Shown here: piece after piece, positions 1 through 12,170 of the stretch | Numbering within the stretch: the first letter of the stretch is position 1 | Layout of the letters: every line of letters starts with the position of its first letter | NCBI RefSeq assembly: GCF_013368755.1 | Contig: NC_049564.1 | Location: 2,302,001 to 2,366,000, forward strand | Source of the DNA: Talaromyces rugulosus | Lineage: Eukaryota; Ascomycota; Eurotiomycetes; Eurotiales; Trichocomaceae | Direction of reading: 5' to 3' | DNA: 64,000 bases | The notes under the pieces: model-generated | What the model saw: the letters and a program-made list of their open reading frames with translations, nothing else | What the model was told of the DNA's origin: nothing | Database searches by the model: none | Program-made: the position numbers and the translations under genes

Positions 1-1
1 T

Positions 2-430
2 ACGGAAGCGACGAAGGAAGAGACGAACGAACACAATTCTACGCCAGATGAGCAGTCTGCGGAGAAGGTGGAAGATGCTGAGCCGGTAGCCAAAGCCGAG
101 GAGCCTGAAGAGAAAGCAACACAGTTGGAAGCAGAAGAACCCAACGCTTCGTCTTCAGCAGATTCAGAGCTCGGTGAACCTGGCGCTTCAGAAAATAATG
201 AGACCGAGGAAAAGGCAGAGGCTGAGACTAAGACTGAGACTGAGACTGAGACTCCCGTCGAAGAGGAAACATCCAACACCGAAACAGTGGAAGATATACC
301 CGCTGATACACCGGCTCAACCTAAAGCACCACCCGCAGCAGACCAGGAAACAGTCGAACCTCCACAGACATCGGCAGAAACATCTACCAAGATTTCGGTA
401 GAAGAAAAGCACGCAGAAGACGATGAATGA
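2..430 (+). CDS. C-terminal end of an acidic, Glu/Thr-rich protein (partial)
   Basis: The frame is open from the left edge to a TGA at 428-430, so the start lies outside the window. The visible 142 residues are almost entirely Glu, Ala, Thr, Pro and Ser, with no hydrophobic segment. A GAGACT hexanucleotide run at about 229-252 encodes a Thr-Glu repeat. The composition is that of an intrinsically disordered acidic tail. Function cannot be assigned from this piece. The codon pattern is smooth and GC-balanced compared with the AT-rich DNA that follows. Confidence 0.6.
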   Translation, partial: TEATKEETNEHNSTPDEQSAEKVEDAEPVAKAEEPEEKATQLEAEEPNASSSADSELGEPGASENNETEEKAEAETKTETETETPVEEETSNTETVEDIPADTPAQPKAPPAADQETVEPPQTSAETSTKISVEEKHAEDDE

Positions 431-3400
431 ACAACATTCACGATATCATGACTGCACTTTTGTTTTTCGCGTGACATACATAACGTAGCTTCGGCTTCGA
501 TTGATTACTAATTAATTTTCAGATCACTGTATTCTACTACTATCTATTTTTTTTTATGTTTTTTTTTATTGTTTTCGTCTTGGATGTGTGTGCTTTGGCT
601 GGGGATAGGATGACAAGCAGGATGGGCTGTCCGGTATTTCGGCCATGGGATATATGATATTGGTCTTCATCAGCGCTTTTTTTTTGTTGTTTACATTATT
701 TTCGTGTAAATTTATCTTACTGGGTAATGTTGAATGTTGAATATTGGATGCGCATTCATCAGGTTCAAAATCTTAAATCTATCTTGTTGAGAATCATCAA
801 CTCATATCGAAATCGGCTTGCAACATAATAATATTATTAGCATTGGTCGAATCGTCCTAACTTGCTTGCATATAGCACCTGTGCAGCGAGCTGCATAAAT
901 TCAAAATGGTTTCTGGAAGTATTGACTCAACCGGTGCATATTTTCGGAGAATTGCATATTATTAAACCCCATCCAAGACTCGTGCAGATGCATCATCATA
1001 TCCCATCAGTAACCATATGTAACTAGCCTATTAAAAAAAATCCCCTGCAAATCAATACACTAGTGCAGAGAGGGTGCAGAGTATGAAAAAGCCCTAATTA
1101 CTAACCAACTAGGCTGAACGATAATGCCCAAGGATGAGGTGAAGCGAACGCGGCTCCGCCTCGGGCATCAAACAGCTAGCAACATTAACTTGAGGCTGGC
1201 TGGCAGTGCATGGTGCTACTAGCGGTTAGTGGTAAGGCTGTATGCAAACACGTAGCCCTATGGTTATGATGATGACATTTGTTAGTCTTTTTTTTTTTTT
1301 TTTTTTAAAATCATTTCTTCTCAAGTGCATGTGTGCATGAGTGCCTGTGATTCGAGCGTATGTAGAGGCTCTGTTTATGCATGCATTTCAAAAAGGCAAT
1401 ATGTATTGCAACATTGAAATCGCAAGAGCGTTGATAAAATTAAACTAAAATGATAATTTAATCACCAGCAGACTCTCTACACTACTAGCAAACTACCAAA
1501 AAAAACCAAAAAAAAAAATCGGACCAAAGCTCTTTCCTAAACAAGAAAATCTTCAGCCTCCACTATGCACTTAGCCCTAATCAATCATACGTCCAAGTAT
1601 CTACCTATCAAACTAATTCCATGCAACTAAGCTTTCGTCGCAAATATCATTTTCTTGCCTTGCAATCAAAAAGCCCCAACTTTTTTGTGTGTCTGGTGCT
1701 ACTGCATCCTACTGCATCAAGCCGAAATAGTAATTAATACCGTGCTATCGGGTCCAGATGTCATTGGTAGCTGACGTGCAGACGACTCGACAATTGGAAG
1801 CATCACTTTTAGGAGATTGCCCGGGGATTTTTCTGGGTGTTTGGCTTTTTGGGACTTGTGCATGTATTTTTATCAGACCGTAGACAGAGAGAGTATGGCC
1901 TTTTGACTAGTTGCTGACGACTTGATAAAGATGCATCTGACATCCCATCATTCATTCACTGTTATATAAATGATGAAAAAAAGCACTCTGGAAACAATTT
2001 CCCATTCAAGACTGGCGGCAATCGTAGTTAACAATAATAATAAGTCGGCGCTTCTTTTAGAATCCTTTTTTTGTCTGTGCCATTTGCATGAACCGTTGAC
2101 GTAGTAATGCAGCTGCAGGTGTTTAATTCTCCTGCAATATAGGATACATGGATCGGGAACCGGGCCGGTGGGAAGCCGGAATACGTACCATATTTCTTAT
2201 TCCCATGCATCCCCAATAGATAGTAACCTGACTCAATAATACTTTCATTCATATAATATATGTTCATACATACTTCCGCATCGATTCTAGCGCGACCCGC
2301 CCACGGGAAAAAAAAAAAGCATGGAAGCCCCTCCCGCGCCGGGCCGAGGCCGAGTCCGTTCCAGTCATTTAAATTTTTTTGACATTTACCATCAAGATTT
2401 CCTTTATCATTTATATTAAACTCCGTACTACTTACTACTAGAGTAGATAGTACCGATCCAAAACCGGTTTACAATTTTGTGAACCACCGACATCGGTCTG
2501 CAAAACCTCACAAGTGCGGGGCTTTTAGAGATCATAGCATGGTACTAGGCATTTTAGGTCTTTTAGGTCTTTTAGGTCTTTACAACAACCAGTCCCGTTG
2601 TCGCGATGCACAGCGCAGCCCATATTAAGGGTGTCCCGGTCAATTGGAGCCACGCATGAGACTAAAGCAACACGTTGCATCCCCGACCAACTGTGAGTGC
2701 GAGGCAGAAAAAGCGAAGAAAAGAAAGAAAAAACCCCGATCTGGTAATTCAACCCGGGGTGAGAAATTTGAAGATGAAAAACGGTGAGCAAAAGAGAAGA
2801 ATACTCTGTACGTGGTACGAAGTAAAAGCCAAGGACAATGAGCAACGGAGTACAAAGGTAATTACCGGTAAGACAGCAGAGGGGGAAAAAAAAGATAAAT
2901 GAGTCGGGCGAAATAGGGACCGGGGTGACGGTCAGCGTTTCTTTGTTGGCTTACAGGCAGCAGGGTTCATTTATCGTTTTTCTAGGGTTGTTCTGCGGAT
3001 TCGCCGAGCTGTGCAAGGGGCGTACATGTAATGACGCCGTTGAGGTTGCATGCCATCTCTCGGGTGTATGGAATTAATATAATACATGTAATCAATCAAG
3101 ATTAATATCGAGGGTGAAGAAGAGCAACCACAAAACTAGCCGAGCTAGGACAATGCCCGAGGCCTGTCACCCATTAATAATAATAATGATAAAAAATAAG
3201 ATTGCGCGAACTGTGTGTTCACTCTTGACTAGTATCACTACTGCTGCTCAATCACACTGGCCACGTAGATGCGAGGATCACTGTCCGCATGCATAAGTTT
3301 AGTTGGTAGGCGCGGGACCTCTTTTTTTTTTTTAATAAACAAAATAATAAGAAAACGGTTTTCTTCTTTTCCTTCTTTCCCTCTTCCTCCTCCAGACCCC

Positions 3401-4566
3401 CCGAGTGAATCCCTGGATAATCCCTGATGCGGCATTATTATTATTAACCACCCGGACCTACAAATCCCGCAGGCTCAGCCGAGACTCTAAGAGTTCCCTA
3501 ACAGTGCTACAGTAGCCTATGACACCAGCCCCCTGGTTAGGCCGCAGTGCAGCAGAGGCTCATCGTTGCTCAAAAGCAGTATTTGCATGCCGAGAAAAAA
3601 AAGCGAGCAAAATTGACAGCGATCAACATCTAAATACTGTCACCGGTTTGTGACGGAGCAACACACAAATCAATACACAAAACGAGCACACACACACACA
3701 ACCACGGTCGGCTTTCAGTTATTGACCAGGGTAACAACCCGATTCGATTGGAATTATTGAAGCTCGGATCAATTGCTGCCTTGTTGCGAGTCTTTGTCTT
3801 GGGTGCAAAAAAAAAAAAAATTCAAAAAAATTGTTCCTGATCCGAATTAGCGGTCAGCCTGGGTCAACAACAAATCACACTTTTCGGTGACAGATTTTTT
3901 TTTCCCTGCATCCAGAAACAATTTGATTTTTGTTTTGTCTTTTATTTTATTTCATCTTGTCCTGTTTTATTTCTTGCTGCAACAGAACATCTGTGCTGCA
4001 GCCACGCTGGACTGAGACTCCAGCTGGTGCATTTCGCCCATGCACGCCCTGCTCACACTTTTCCAGCCGCCCGGTGTCTTTGGGCTCTAGCATCCAATTA
4101 CACTTGTTTTCTGCTTATTTATTGCTTATTTGTTCCTCCTGGTGTTACTCAACTCCTCGGGGCGGCCTCCGATTCCCCCGACGAACACTCGCAAACGCGA
4201 AATAATTCGAACTCGACTGCTCAAATCTCAACCGCTCCACTCACTCCTCGTTTCTCGCCCTTGTCTCGCCCATCGTCGCTTGACTCACCCCTTGCGCGCC
4301 TCCACCGGGTCCTATTGGGGGTAGCCAAGGGGTCATTGTCTTCTGACACCACTCTCCAGTTCTACAGTATTCTCTCTTCACATCGCCACCTTCCACTCGC
4401 TGCGGGGCGACACCTGCCCAGCCCCGTCCGATTCTTATGGCCTGGAGCTGTTGAGTTTTCTGTTTTGCCGGTTGTCCAGGTTCCTTATCGCGCTGGCGGA
4501 CGCGTTTTTTTGACGGTTTGACCCCTCCCCTGACCTCGGTTTCCCTGGACAAGTCGAGCGAGCTCC
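431..4566. other. Long intergenic region and probable 5' leader of the kinase-like gene
   Basis: No convincing gene is visible. The stretch contains poly-T/poly-A runs (for example 1288-1308 and 3321-3333), three tandem copies of a TTTTAGGTC-like 10-mer at about 2547-2582, and a pyrimidine-rich tract at about 4200-4320 of the kind found in fungal core promoters just upstream of the gene at 4567. Short ATG frames at 3930-4521 could be upstream ORFs in a long leader, but none has recognisable protein features. Confidence 0.4.
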
Positions 4567-4782
4567 ATGGCTATCACCATCCGCGACCCTTCCATCGCCA
4601 GTTCTCACCGGCTCTTCACTGCCCTGCGCGATCCGGAACAGATGCCCCCTCCTCATAATCATACTCCTCCGCCGCTTCCATCGTCGTCGTCGCCCACGCC
4701 CAAGATGAGCATGTGGCAGCGTTTGGGCCTGGGCCGATGGCTTCACCACCGCGACGACCGCTCCGGCTCGAGCTCCCCCACC

Positions 4783-4816
<34 letters not shown>

Positions 4817-7440
4817 GACCCCTGTCCCGACGCATAACTCGAAAGGTCGGTGTTGGCCTGCCTCGACCAGCCACGTTTCGACGCCAGAATTCCGAGCAGC
4901 GAGATCGCCTCGCGCCCACCGACCCCGAGCCGCGGCGTGCCCAGTCGGTCGACCGTCGACGCACGCTCAGCGTCCAGCGGACTCAATCCCCTCCTCCAGC
5001 CGCTATTGCCAGGCTCTCTGCCCCCGAGGTTGGCTCCTGGGTCGACCAGGCATCTGCTGCCCTGACGATAAGATCCGATGCTGACTCGGCCCATGAAGAC
5101 TTGCGCGACGCCGCTACTTTGTCCCACGTCGACTCCGCGCCCTCGTACCGCGACGACTATCTCCGGCCCGTGGAGAGCTTCGAAGACCCGCTCGAGCTGG
5201 AATTGGAACGGAAATGGATCCTCAACCTAAGCATGCACTTTCGCGACAAGTCGGAACGCGAAAAATTCTTTGTGACATACGCCGAGAGGCCCAATCGGTG
5301 GAGGCGAGTGACCATATCGTGTGACTACCGCAACGCACCGCCGGGCTCGTTGGAGTACGATTTGAAGGAGCTGCATTATCAGCGGGATAAAAGTGCTCGT
5401 ATTTACGAGTCGATTCGAGAATCGCTGCCCGATATCCAATTCTACGACACGGTGACCAATCTCAGACTGGACACGAGCGACGGTCGTTTACACGTACACG
5501 TGACGGAGGATGTGAACGAAATCATTCCGTATCCGCCAATTACAAGCATTGGCCATCTTAAAACTCGACTAATTCGAGAGTCCGAACTGTTGTTTGATAC
5601 CCATCTTTCTGGGTTTGTGTATAGGGTGAAGTTGGATGGGAGGACTTATATTAAAAAGGAGATACCAGGTCCGGACACGGTAGACGAGTTCCTTTACGAA
5701 ATAAACGCGCTCCATGCGCTGTCCGGTTCCAAGAGCGTCATCCAGTTCGAAGGAATTATAGTTGATGATCGCTGTGAGCGACTCAAGGGTCTAATCATTA
5801 GTTATGCTGAACAGGGTGCATTAGTGGACGTCCTGTACGACTTTCGGGGCCAATTAACTATCAAGCGGAGAGAACGCTGGGCCCGCCAGATTGTCCAAGG
5901 CCTTTGCGAGATCCACGAAGCCGGCTACGTTCAAGGGGACTTTACGCTATCTAATATTGTTATTGATGCGGACGACAATGCCAAAATCATTGATATCAAT
6001 CGCAGAGGATGTCCGGTCGGATGGGAACCGCCGGAAATCGCCGCCAAGATCGAGAGCAACCAGAGGATCACCATGTACATTGGCGTCAAATCGGATCTTT
6101 TCCAGCTTGGTATGACTTTGTGGGCATTGGCAATGGAAGAAGACGAGCCGGAACGCCAACCTCGCCCGTTGTTTATACCTATCGACGCCAAGGTTCCGGA
6201 CTATTACAGGAGAGTAATTGCCCACTGTCTTAGCGACCGTCCACAGGAGCGATTGTCGGCCAAGGAATTGCTATCCTTCTTTCCAATCGACCCGGACGAA
6301 CACATGATTTATGCTACTTTGCCTCCATGGATCGCTCCCGGACACCCGCCCACTTCCAGTCCACCTTACTATGGCAGTCTCCCTCCACGAATCTCCCACC
6401 GAAGTGTCTGTCTGGATGATGAGCACGGTTCTGGCCGTCCAGGCGTGGTATATGTCACGCCCGCCGAGTACGATGCGCAGGAAATCGATTATCCTCCACG
6501 CGGCCGCCGTCCGTCGACTACGCATGCTCTACCTCCCAGTGACTACCAGCCGTCCATGTACGTCCCATCCAGTGCCTCTCCCAATCTGGACGGACGCCGG
6601 TCAATCTCCCACAGTGACTTTGAGCTACACAGAGCATCGTCTCCCGATCTTAGCCTCGAGCCTCGTTTTGAAGAAGTAGAATTCAACGGCACGCAGTATC
6701 TGGTTAACCCCGATGGGTTCTCAGCAGAGGAGTTTGAGGCGCTGAGAGACAACACGCACGAGCCACACGACTCGCAGGAGCTTCAGAGTGCACACAGCTC
6801 GGGCCTTAGTCGAGTCGTTGTGCCATCGTCCACCGCGGATGGCAGCAAGGAAACCGAAGTTGACCTTGGTAGGGACGCAAATCTAGACTCGCGGGCCCGT
6901 GATAGTACCAACAACAAGTCTGAAGAAAAAGAAGTTGGTCGGCTCCCAAACAGTGCATTTTTGGGAGATATTGCTGGTATTGGCGGTCATGCCTCGTGTT
7001 CTCTGGACGCTATGATTCCGAGTGATCTCCCACAGTCTGCCAAATTGAAATCGCCTGCCATCAACCAGTCACTCTCAATGACCTCTTTGAATCGAAAATC
7101 ATCTTTACGCCAATCTGGGCATCTACCAGCCGAAGTACCGGAAACAAAAACGAATCTTATAACTGAAACAGAAATCCCCATGGACCAATATACTCCTACT
7201 GAAAGCAAGACGAGCCTGGAAGCATCGCTTCTCAGCTCTCGCCTTCCGATAAACCCAGCCCTTGCTCAACCAGTAACTCTTACGACTGAGCCAGCTACTA
7301 CACAACCTCTGCAGCCTCCACACCCAGGACGAACATCTTTTCTCCTAGACTCGATCCTCCCAATCAACCCTGCTTCCTCAATGCAATGGCTTGACGGGTC
7401 TAAAATCGCAAACTCTCTACCGACGCACATATCCACATAA
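4567..7440 (+). CDS. Protein kinase-like protein with disordered flanks
   Basis: A single 957-aa exon. Residues 1-180 are disordered (Pro/Ser-rich, with an Asn run encoded by AAC repeats at about 4780-4815). A protein kinase fold spans roughly residues 330-570. The VAIK-type lysine is in YIKKE (K363/K364). The catalytic loop reads VQGDFTLSN, keeping Asp458 and Asn463 but replacing HRD by QGD. The DFG position reads DIN (476-478) and APE reads PPE (488-490). The Gly-rich loop is not recognisable. The C-terminal 380 residues are Ser/Pro-rich and look disordered. The retained Lys, Asp, Asn and Asp leave activity possible, but the DFG and HRD changes point to an atypical kinase or pseudokinase. 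The start sits in the context CTCCATGG, with the next internal ATG at residue 25. No pathway can be assigned from sequence. Confidence 0.8.
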
Positions 7441-8295
7441 ACAACCTCAATTCGACATTTTCTTCTCAAATACCCCCTTTTTTTGTTGCGCGATACGATA
7501 CCCATTTTTAATAAGATTGTATCTTGCATTCATAAATCCTCCCCGGATTGTCTTCTGAGCGCCTTTGGAAATCATTTTTCTTAAACCGTTTTCGGCAACG
7601 AAATCTTTCCCCTTTTTATGAATACAGTTTTTCCGGTGTGTGGTTAACATGGCGAAACACTTGCGCATTCCAAGGAGTTGATTTTGTTTTATGGCCGGAA
7701 ATTTACTTTTTTTTTTTTTTTTTTTTTTTCACATGCACAAAAAGGCATCTGGCCGTGGCGCCCTCGGGATTTTTGATATCGATGGTGTTTTTTTTTGTTT
7801 TTTTTTGGAGTTGCATGTTTCTGAAATTTCTGGTTTTTTGGGTGCAAAACTGTTTTATTTTCTTCATTACTAGTCTTGTGTTATTTCCACATTTATATTG
7901 ACTGCATTTAGTGTTCGGCCTCTTGATCTCTCTTTTCTGCCATCATGATTTAACGACTTTCCTTTTTCTTTGGATTATCACGTTTGCTACCTTTCAATTG
8001 GTTTTTTTAAGCATTGTATTGCATTGTTTTTTTCTCCCTCATGTATCTAGTTTTCTACCATCCCTTTACCTTACCTTTCATGTCCATTTTTTTCTTTCTC
8101 TTTTTCTTTTTTTCCTTGTGTATTGGTAAGGGGTTTGGTTTGGGATATAGATGGTTGTATTATGGAATTTATTTTCTTCTTGAACTTCCTCAAATGTGGT
8201 CTCAATAAATCAGTACAGCCTCGCTGCAGTAGAACAATTGAGGGTATTTCTTCTCCTCGGTAGTACACTATCAATCAATTCCGAAAAGGTTCACG
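7441..8295. other. T-rich 3' flanks of convergent genes
   Basis: This stretch lies between the stop of the kinase-like gene and the stop of the minus-strand membrane protein gene. It is strongly T-rich, with runs at 7710-7729 and 7791-7806. The open frames seen here translate to Phe/Leu runs and are artefacts of the poly-T composition. No gene is apparent; it probably serves as 3' UTR and termination sequence for both convergent genes. Confidence 0.5.
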
Positions 8296-9350
8296 TCATT
8301 CCAATTCTTGCAGTGATGATGCCGACTTTTCGTACACCTTTGCATAGGTCCTATTTGGCGGTGGTGGTGTCCATATTTCATTTAGCCGTACCACCGGGAC
8401 TGGTTGCTGTTGCTTTGCATTCTGCCGGCGTTTGAACCAGAATATCAAGCCTGAGACTATGGCGATAGCGGCGATGGGGCCGATGACAGCGCCTGCGATC
8501 CATGCTTGGCTGTTACTGCTGGTGGCTGTTTTCTCGGGGAGTGTGGTGTTTGTTGGTAGATTGGTGCAGGTTGGAGAAGGGGTGCTGGTGGTAGGAGCAC
8601 TGGTGATGGGAGAACCAGCGGTTGGAACGCTAGATGTTGAAATACTGGCTGGAATAATGGTCGAGGTGCTAGTCGAAGTCGTGCTCGAAAACGAAGTAGA
8701 AGAAGATTTAGAAGATTTAGAAGACTGGCCTATGGAACCAACATCTAAGTTCAGCATGTCATTCTCCACGATTCAATAAACGTACCTGAGCTTGTAGTAA
8801 TAGTAATAGTAGTTGTAGTTGTAGTAGTAATAGTTGCTGCGGGCAGCTCACGGTAAACCGTAGTCGCAGGCCAGACCTTCGCGCAGAAAATATTCGTGGC
8901 AGAAGGTGCTGCATTCGGCGATTTTTGAAAGATGGTCATGGTATAGCAATGAGCTGAGGTGCTGTGGCGGTGGTGATCTCAGTTAGCCACTCATAAACTT
9001 TTACTGTTGTCATACTCACCAACCAAACGTGCTTCCGTCATTATAGGTGATGACTTCGTTGACACATGCTGTAGCCCATTTACACGGGGTTGCTGAACAA
9101 CCTTGGGCGAATTGTCCAGACGTAGTCCAGAAATTGGGGTCGGTCAGTGCTTGCTCTGTGACGGATTCAACTCAGACGGTTTTCGAGAATATGGTTTTAG
9201 TGAAACACGTCTTTTCTTACTAGTTGAAGGTCCAAGATACCATCCAATAAAGTGTGGATCATCTAGTATGTATATCGACGTACTCTGGCTCATGCCTTGG
9301 TGAAACCAGAGCATCCAGGAGAGGAGGAGTACGAGCCATAGTGAGTTCAT
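8296..9350 (-). CDS. Ser/Thr-rich single-pass membrane protein, four exons
   Basis: Exons on the minus strand are 9350-9221, about 9155-9020, 8961-8786 and 8744-8296. The joined length is 891 bases (296 aa) with one frame. Residues 1-21 form a signal peptide (MNSLWLVLLLSWML...). A Cys-containing ectodomain follows (FAQGCSATPCKWATACVNE..., CTSAHCYT), then a Thr/Ser-rich stalk, a transmembrane helix (WIAGAVIGPIAAIAIVSGLI) and a short basic, Pro-rich tail. All introns are GT-AG, and the last (41 bases) has a branch-like TGCTGAAC. The second acceptor could be CAG at 9156 or AAG at 9150, which differ by two codons in the same frame. The layout resembles fungal cell-surface sensor-like proteins (WSC/Mid2 style) but no known ectodomain is recognisable. 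Confidence 0.75.
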
Positions 9351-10006
9351 GGTTCACGACAACCTCATGATCTTCAATATCTGGCGGATTGCTCGGACGG
9401 TACTGGTCAATTTCAATTTTACATAAATGGATGCATTTATTGCAACAAATATCTTCATATATACAGTGCCCCTTTTTGACATCAATAAGCAGAACATGGT
9501 AACTTGGTGACAGCAGCGTCATCACGTACATACAACATCCTGGCCAGTCTGGGGCCATTTTCCACGAACAATCCACCCGAACGCCAAAAGGTGCAAAAAC
9601 AAATATACGATATCCGCCGTAGTTCCGAATGCAGGGGTAAATACTATGCGATGGGAAGGGCCGCGGTTTCCTAATAAGAAAAAAAAGGCTTTCCACCCTA
9701 GGCCCTCGGCTTAGGGCTAATTTCGAACGTCTGACTCTAGAGACGTTTGCAACCACTCACTGTCGCCCTGTTTTTCTTTATCGCATGCACGGCATGTTGC
9801 ACAATTTAAATAGGGCTGTGGCGTGTTTAATTGGCTTGTATAGGCGCCGCCCTTTGTTTCAGCCTCGCGTCAACTCCTGTCAACTTATTTTTGACGTAAT
9901 ATGTTATTAAACGATTCGGAGCTTCCTCCTTTGTCCCAACCAAAAACTATTTGTATTTGTTGAGACTCGCTCGATGACACTCTGTTCTGAGCGCAGATCC
10001 TCTGCA
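9351..10006. other. Intergenic region, no supported gene
   Basis: A 165-codon minus-strand frame at 9259-9756 overlaps the signal-peptide exon of the membrane protein in another frame and shows no protein-like pattern. I see no gene here. Confidence 0.4.
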
Positions 10007-10456
10007 ATGTCATTATTTAGCCTGCGCTTCTTGCGCTTGGTGGCTCTGGTCAGCCCCCTAGTCCTTCTGTCATTCTATGTATTGAACACCAACTGGGGTC
10101 CATTCCATTCTCCTTTCTCGTGCTCCTTCCAACCAAACCAGTCCTAGCACGTAGACATACAGACAGCCCCTGATCAGAACTCCACTTTGAAAGAGCCTGC
10201 ATCCGGAGATATCCTAAGTGTTTCCAATACAACTATAACGTCTTCTACTGACAACTTAGCAATCTCGGGCATTCCAGATAAAGTATGGCAAGCTGCCAAA
10301 CTCAACAACTTGACAGAGGACCAGCGAGACTGGTCCAACACCTGGACTACAAGGAACCCTTTTCGTCTCGAACTCTTGACAGACCGATCCAGCGAGACCT
10401 TAGTCCGAACACACCATCTCAAGACACGCCCTGATATCGTTCGATTTGCTGCTTGA
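10007..10456 (+). pseudogene. GT32-like (OCH1-type) glycosyltransferase relic
   Basis: From ATG 10007 one frame encodes a type II membrane anchor (hydrophobic stretch LVALVSPLVLLSFYVL), is interrupted by TAG at 10145-10147, then continues in the same frame. The continuation has the N-terminal pattern of the 'glycosyltransferase sugar-binding region containing DXD' family: IPDKVWQ, followed by W...NP, LLTD, and RPDIV just before the frame ends at TGA 10454-10456. The part of the family that carries the DXD motif is missing downstream. Both the internal nonsense codon and the truncated catalytic domain mark this as a remnant. Such enzymes act in the Golgi on mannans. Assignment rests on these short motifs only. 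Confidence 0.55.
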
Positions 10457-11185
10457 TGATATCGTACCCAAGTTTGTAACGTGTTACCCTCTGTCTGTAG
10501 ACCTCTTAAAGGAAATTTCAAGGTGATGTTTACCACTCGCCAACTGTTCTATCCTGGTCGGCTTAGGCATTCTTTGGATCTAATTCTATACCTGCTCAAC
10601 TACACTGCACATAGAATAACAAGACTAAACAGAATTCCAGAAATAAGCTGTGGTATTTCAACTGGCAGAAATTGACCTCATAGTTGCATTTATTTCAATA
10701 TTCTGTGTGTATTAGACATCTATACATCATTCTTATTAAATATTCTTTGATAATACGAAATACTATTCTAGGGTGAGAAGTGCATGTACAACACTATATT
10801 CAGTTTTAGCCCTCTGCTGTTGCTTTACATTGCAAGTATACATATGATTTATTTTCAATTACTATTGCATATAAAAGCTAATCAGAGTCGCGTAACATCT
10901 TCATTAGTTCTGAAAATGACCCCAAACATCAAGGAAAAGTCAGTTATAGCCGGAAATGTGTAGCTTAGCTCATTCCTATTAATCTAAAATAATCCTCTTT
11001 CCCAATATTAATATCATATTACCGTGGATGCATTACTACAATTAAAGTATATTTGATCGTCATCAAGATACAACAAAACGATAACCCAGGAACGATTTAC
11101 AGGGAGAGCCAAATCTTGATGATTCTTTTATACTCTACGAGAAAGTATACAAATCCATTCTATCCAACCTGCGATCTCAATTGGC
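10457..11185. other. AT-rich gap, no gene seen
   Basis: AT-rich sequence between two gene relics. No open frame of interest and no recognisable repeat. Confidence 0.4.
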
Positions 11186-11218
11186 TTATTTTTTGAATAA
11201 CTACAGGCCAAATTTGCA

Positions 11219-11419
11219 TTGCAAATGATCGCTATCGCTGGCTTGGGTTGCCATCTCTACCTGCGAATCTTCAAGGCCCCAGCCTTGTCTACGTTTCAAA
11301 TTATCGGACGAATTGTGCTTGGAGTCACGGCAGCATGGACCATAGCATTCTTCTTTGGCAGCGTGTTTCAATGCCTCCCCGTTACAATCAGGCTGCTTAA
11401 AGTTGTCTTAAGACGCTGA
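11219..11419 (+). pseudogene. Fragment of a Pth11-type rhodopsin-like membrane protein
   Basis: The frame encodes two hydrophobic helices with the pattern AWTIAFFFGSVFQCLPV, characteristic of helix 5-6 of the fungal 'rhodopsin domain' (Pth11-like) integral membrane family, where FQC.P is conserved. Only about 66 codons remain, with no signal for the other five helices on either side. I read it as an isolated fragment of a decayed gene rather than a functional small protein. Confidence 0.4.
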
Positions 11420-12170
11420 TGTTGTTGTTATTCAATACTTTTAATACATGACATATTGCTCATTACGAATATTATCGCAACCAAATGCATCTTACATACG
11501 TAAAAACGATATGCGACGCTAAACCGCACAGCATAGTGCCACTTTATGCCCAGCATGACTCCATGATCGCTTATAGATCACTCACGGAGCTAGAACTGCA
11601 AGCTCTAGGGAACTCACAGCGGCGTATAGCGACTCTAGGAAGGCTCTAGGAGTATACAGAGTCATCTTCTAGGCCTAAGCGCTCAGTGATCCTACTAAGT
11701 GTGAAAATTGAGAGATCCATACTTTTTTTCCTCTTTTTGACCCAACCTTTACTCCTTTATTTCTTTTTTTTTTTCAATTATAGCTATGACGAGAATCATA
11801 AGCGTGGACTATTATAGGTAGCATACGAGTCCCTATGATGGCTATGTTCAGACTTTTGTATATAGACACTCGATTTACCATAACGTATCTGATGTCGTCC
11901 ACCGTGTCATATTTCTCATATCAAATAGCCTTAATTGATACTACTATTACTCTCAACAATCTTTATTATCACTGCGATAATACCCACTTATCTCGATTGA
12001 TCTTAGGTCCTTTCTTCCCATCTGTTCAATGTTAGCAGAATATTCGACAATGGAAGATTATTTATCTGTTTCCTGTCTTAATTCGACTCAATACTTACTT
12101 CTCAAAGTTCACTGGACCACCCACGTATCACAATCACCAACGTGTAAATACAATAATACACCTCGGGCAT
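11420..12170. other. AT-rich intergenic DNA
   Basis: No gene is supported. The sequence between a dead gene fragment and the 3' end of the P450 gene is AT-rich with short T runs (11765-11776). Confidence 0.4.

Noticed and set aside
4435..5127. 230-codon minus-strand frame with a Val run
   Set aside because: It is antisense to the start of the kinase-like gene; the Val run is the complement of the AAC repeat.
7548..8208. Phe/Leu-rich plus-strand frames
   Set aside because: They are products of poly-T composition in the 3' flank, not membrane proteins.
9259..9756. 165-codon minus-strand frame
   Set aside because: It overlaps the signal-peptide exon of the membrane protein gene in another frame and has no domain.
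10174..10536. 120-codon minus-strand frame
   Set aside because: It is antisense to the GT32-like relic, whose frame explains the conservation pattern.
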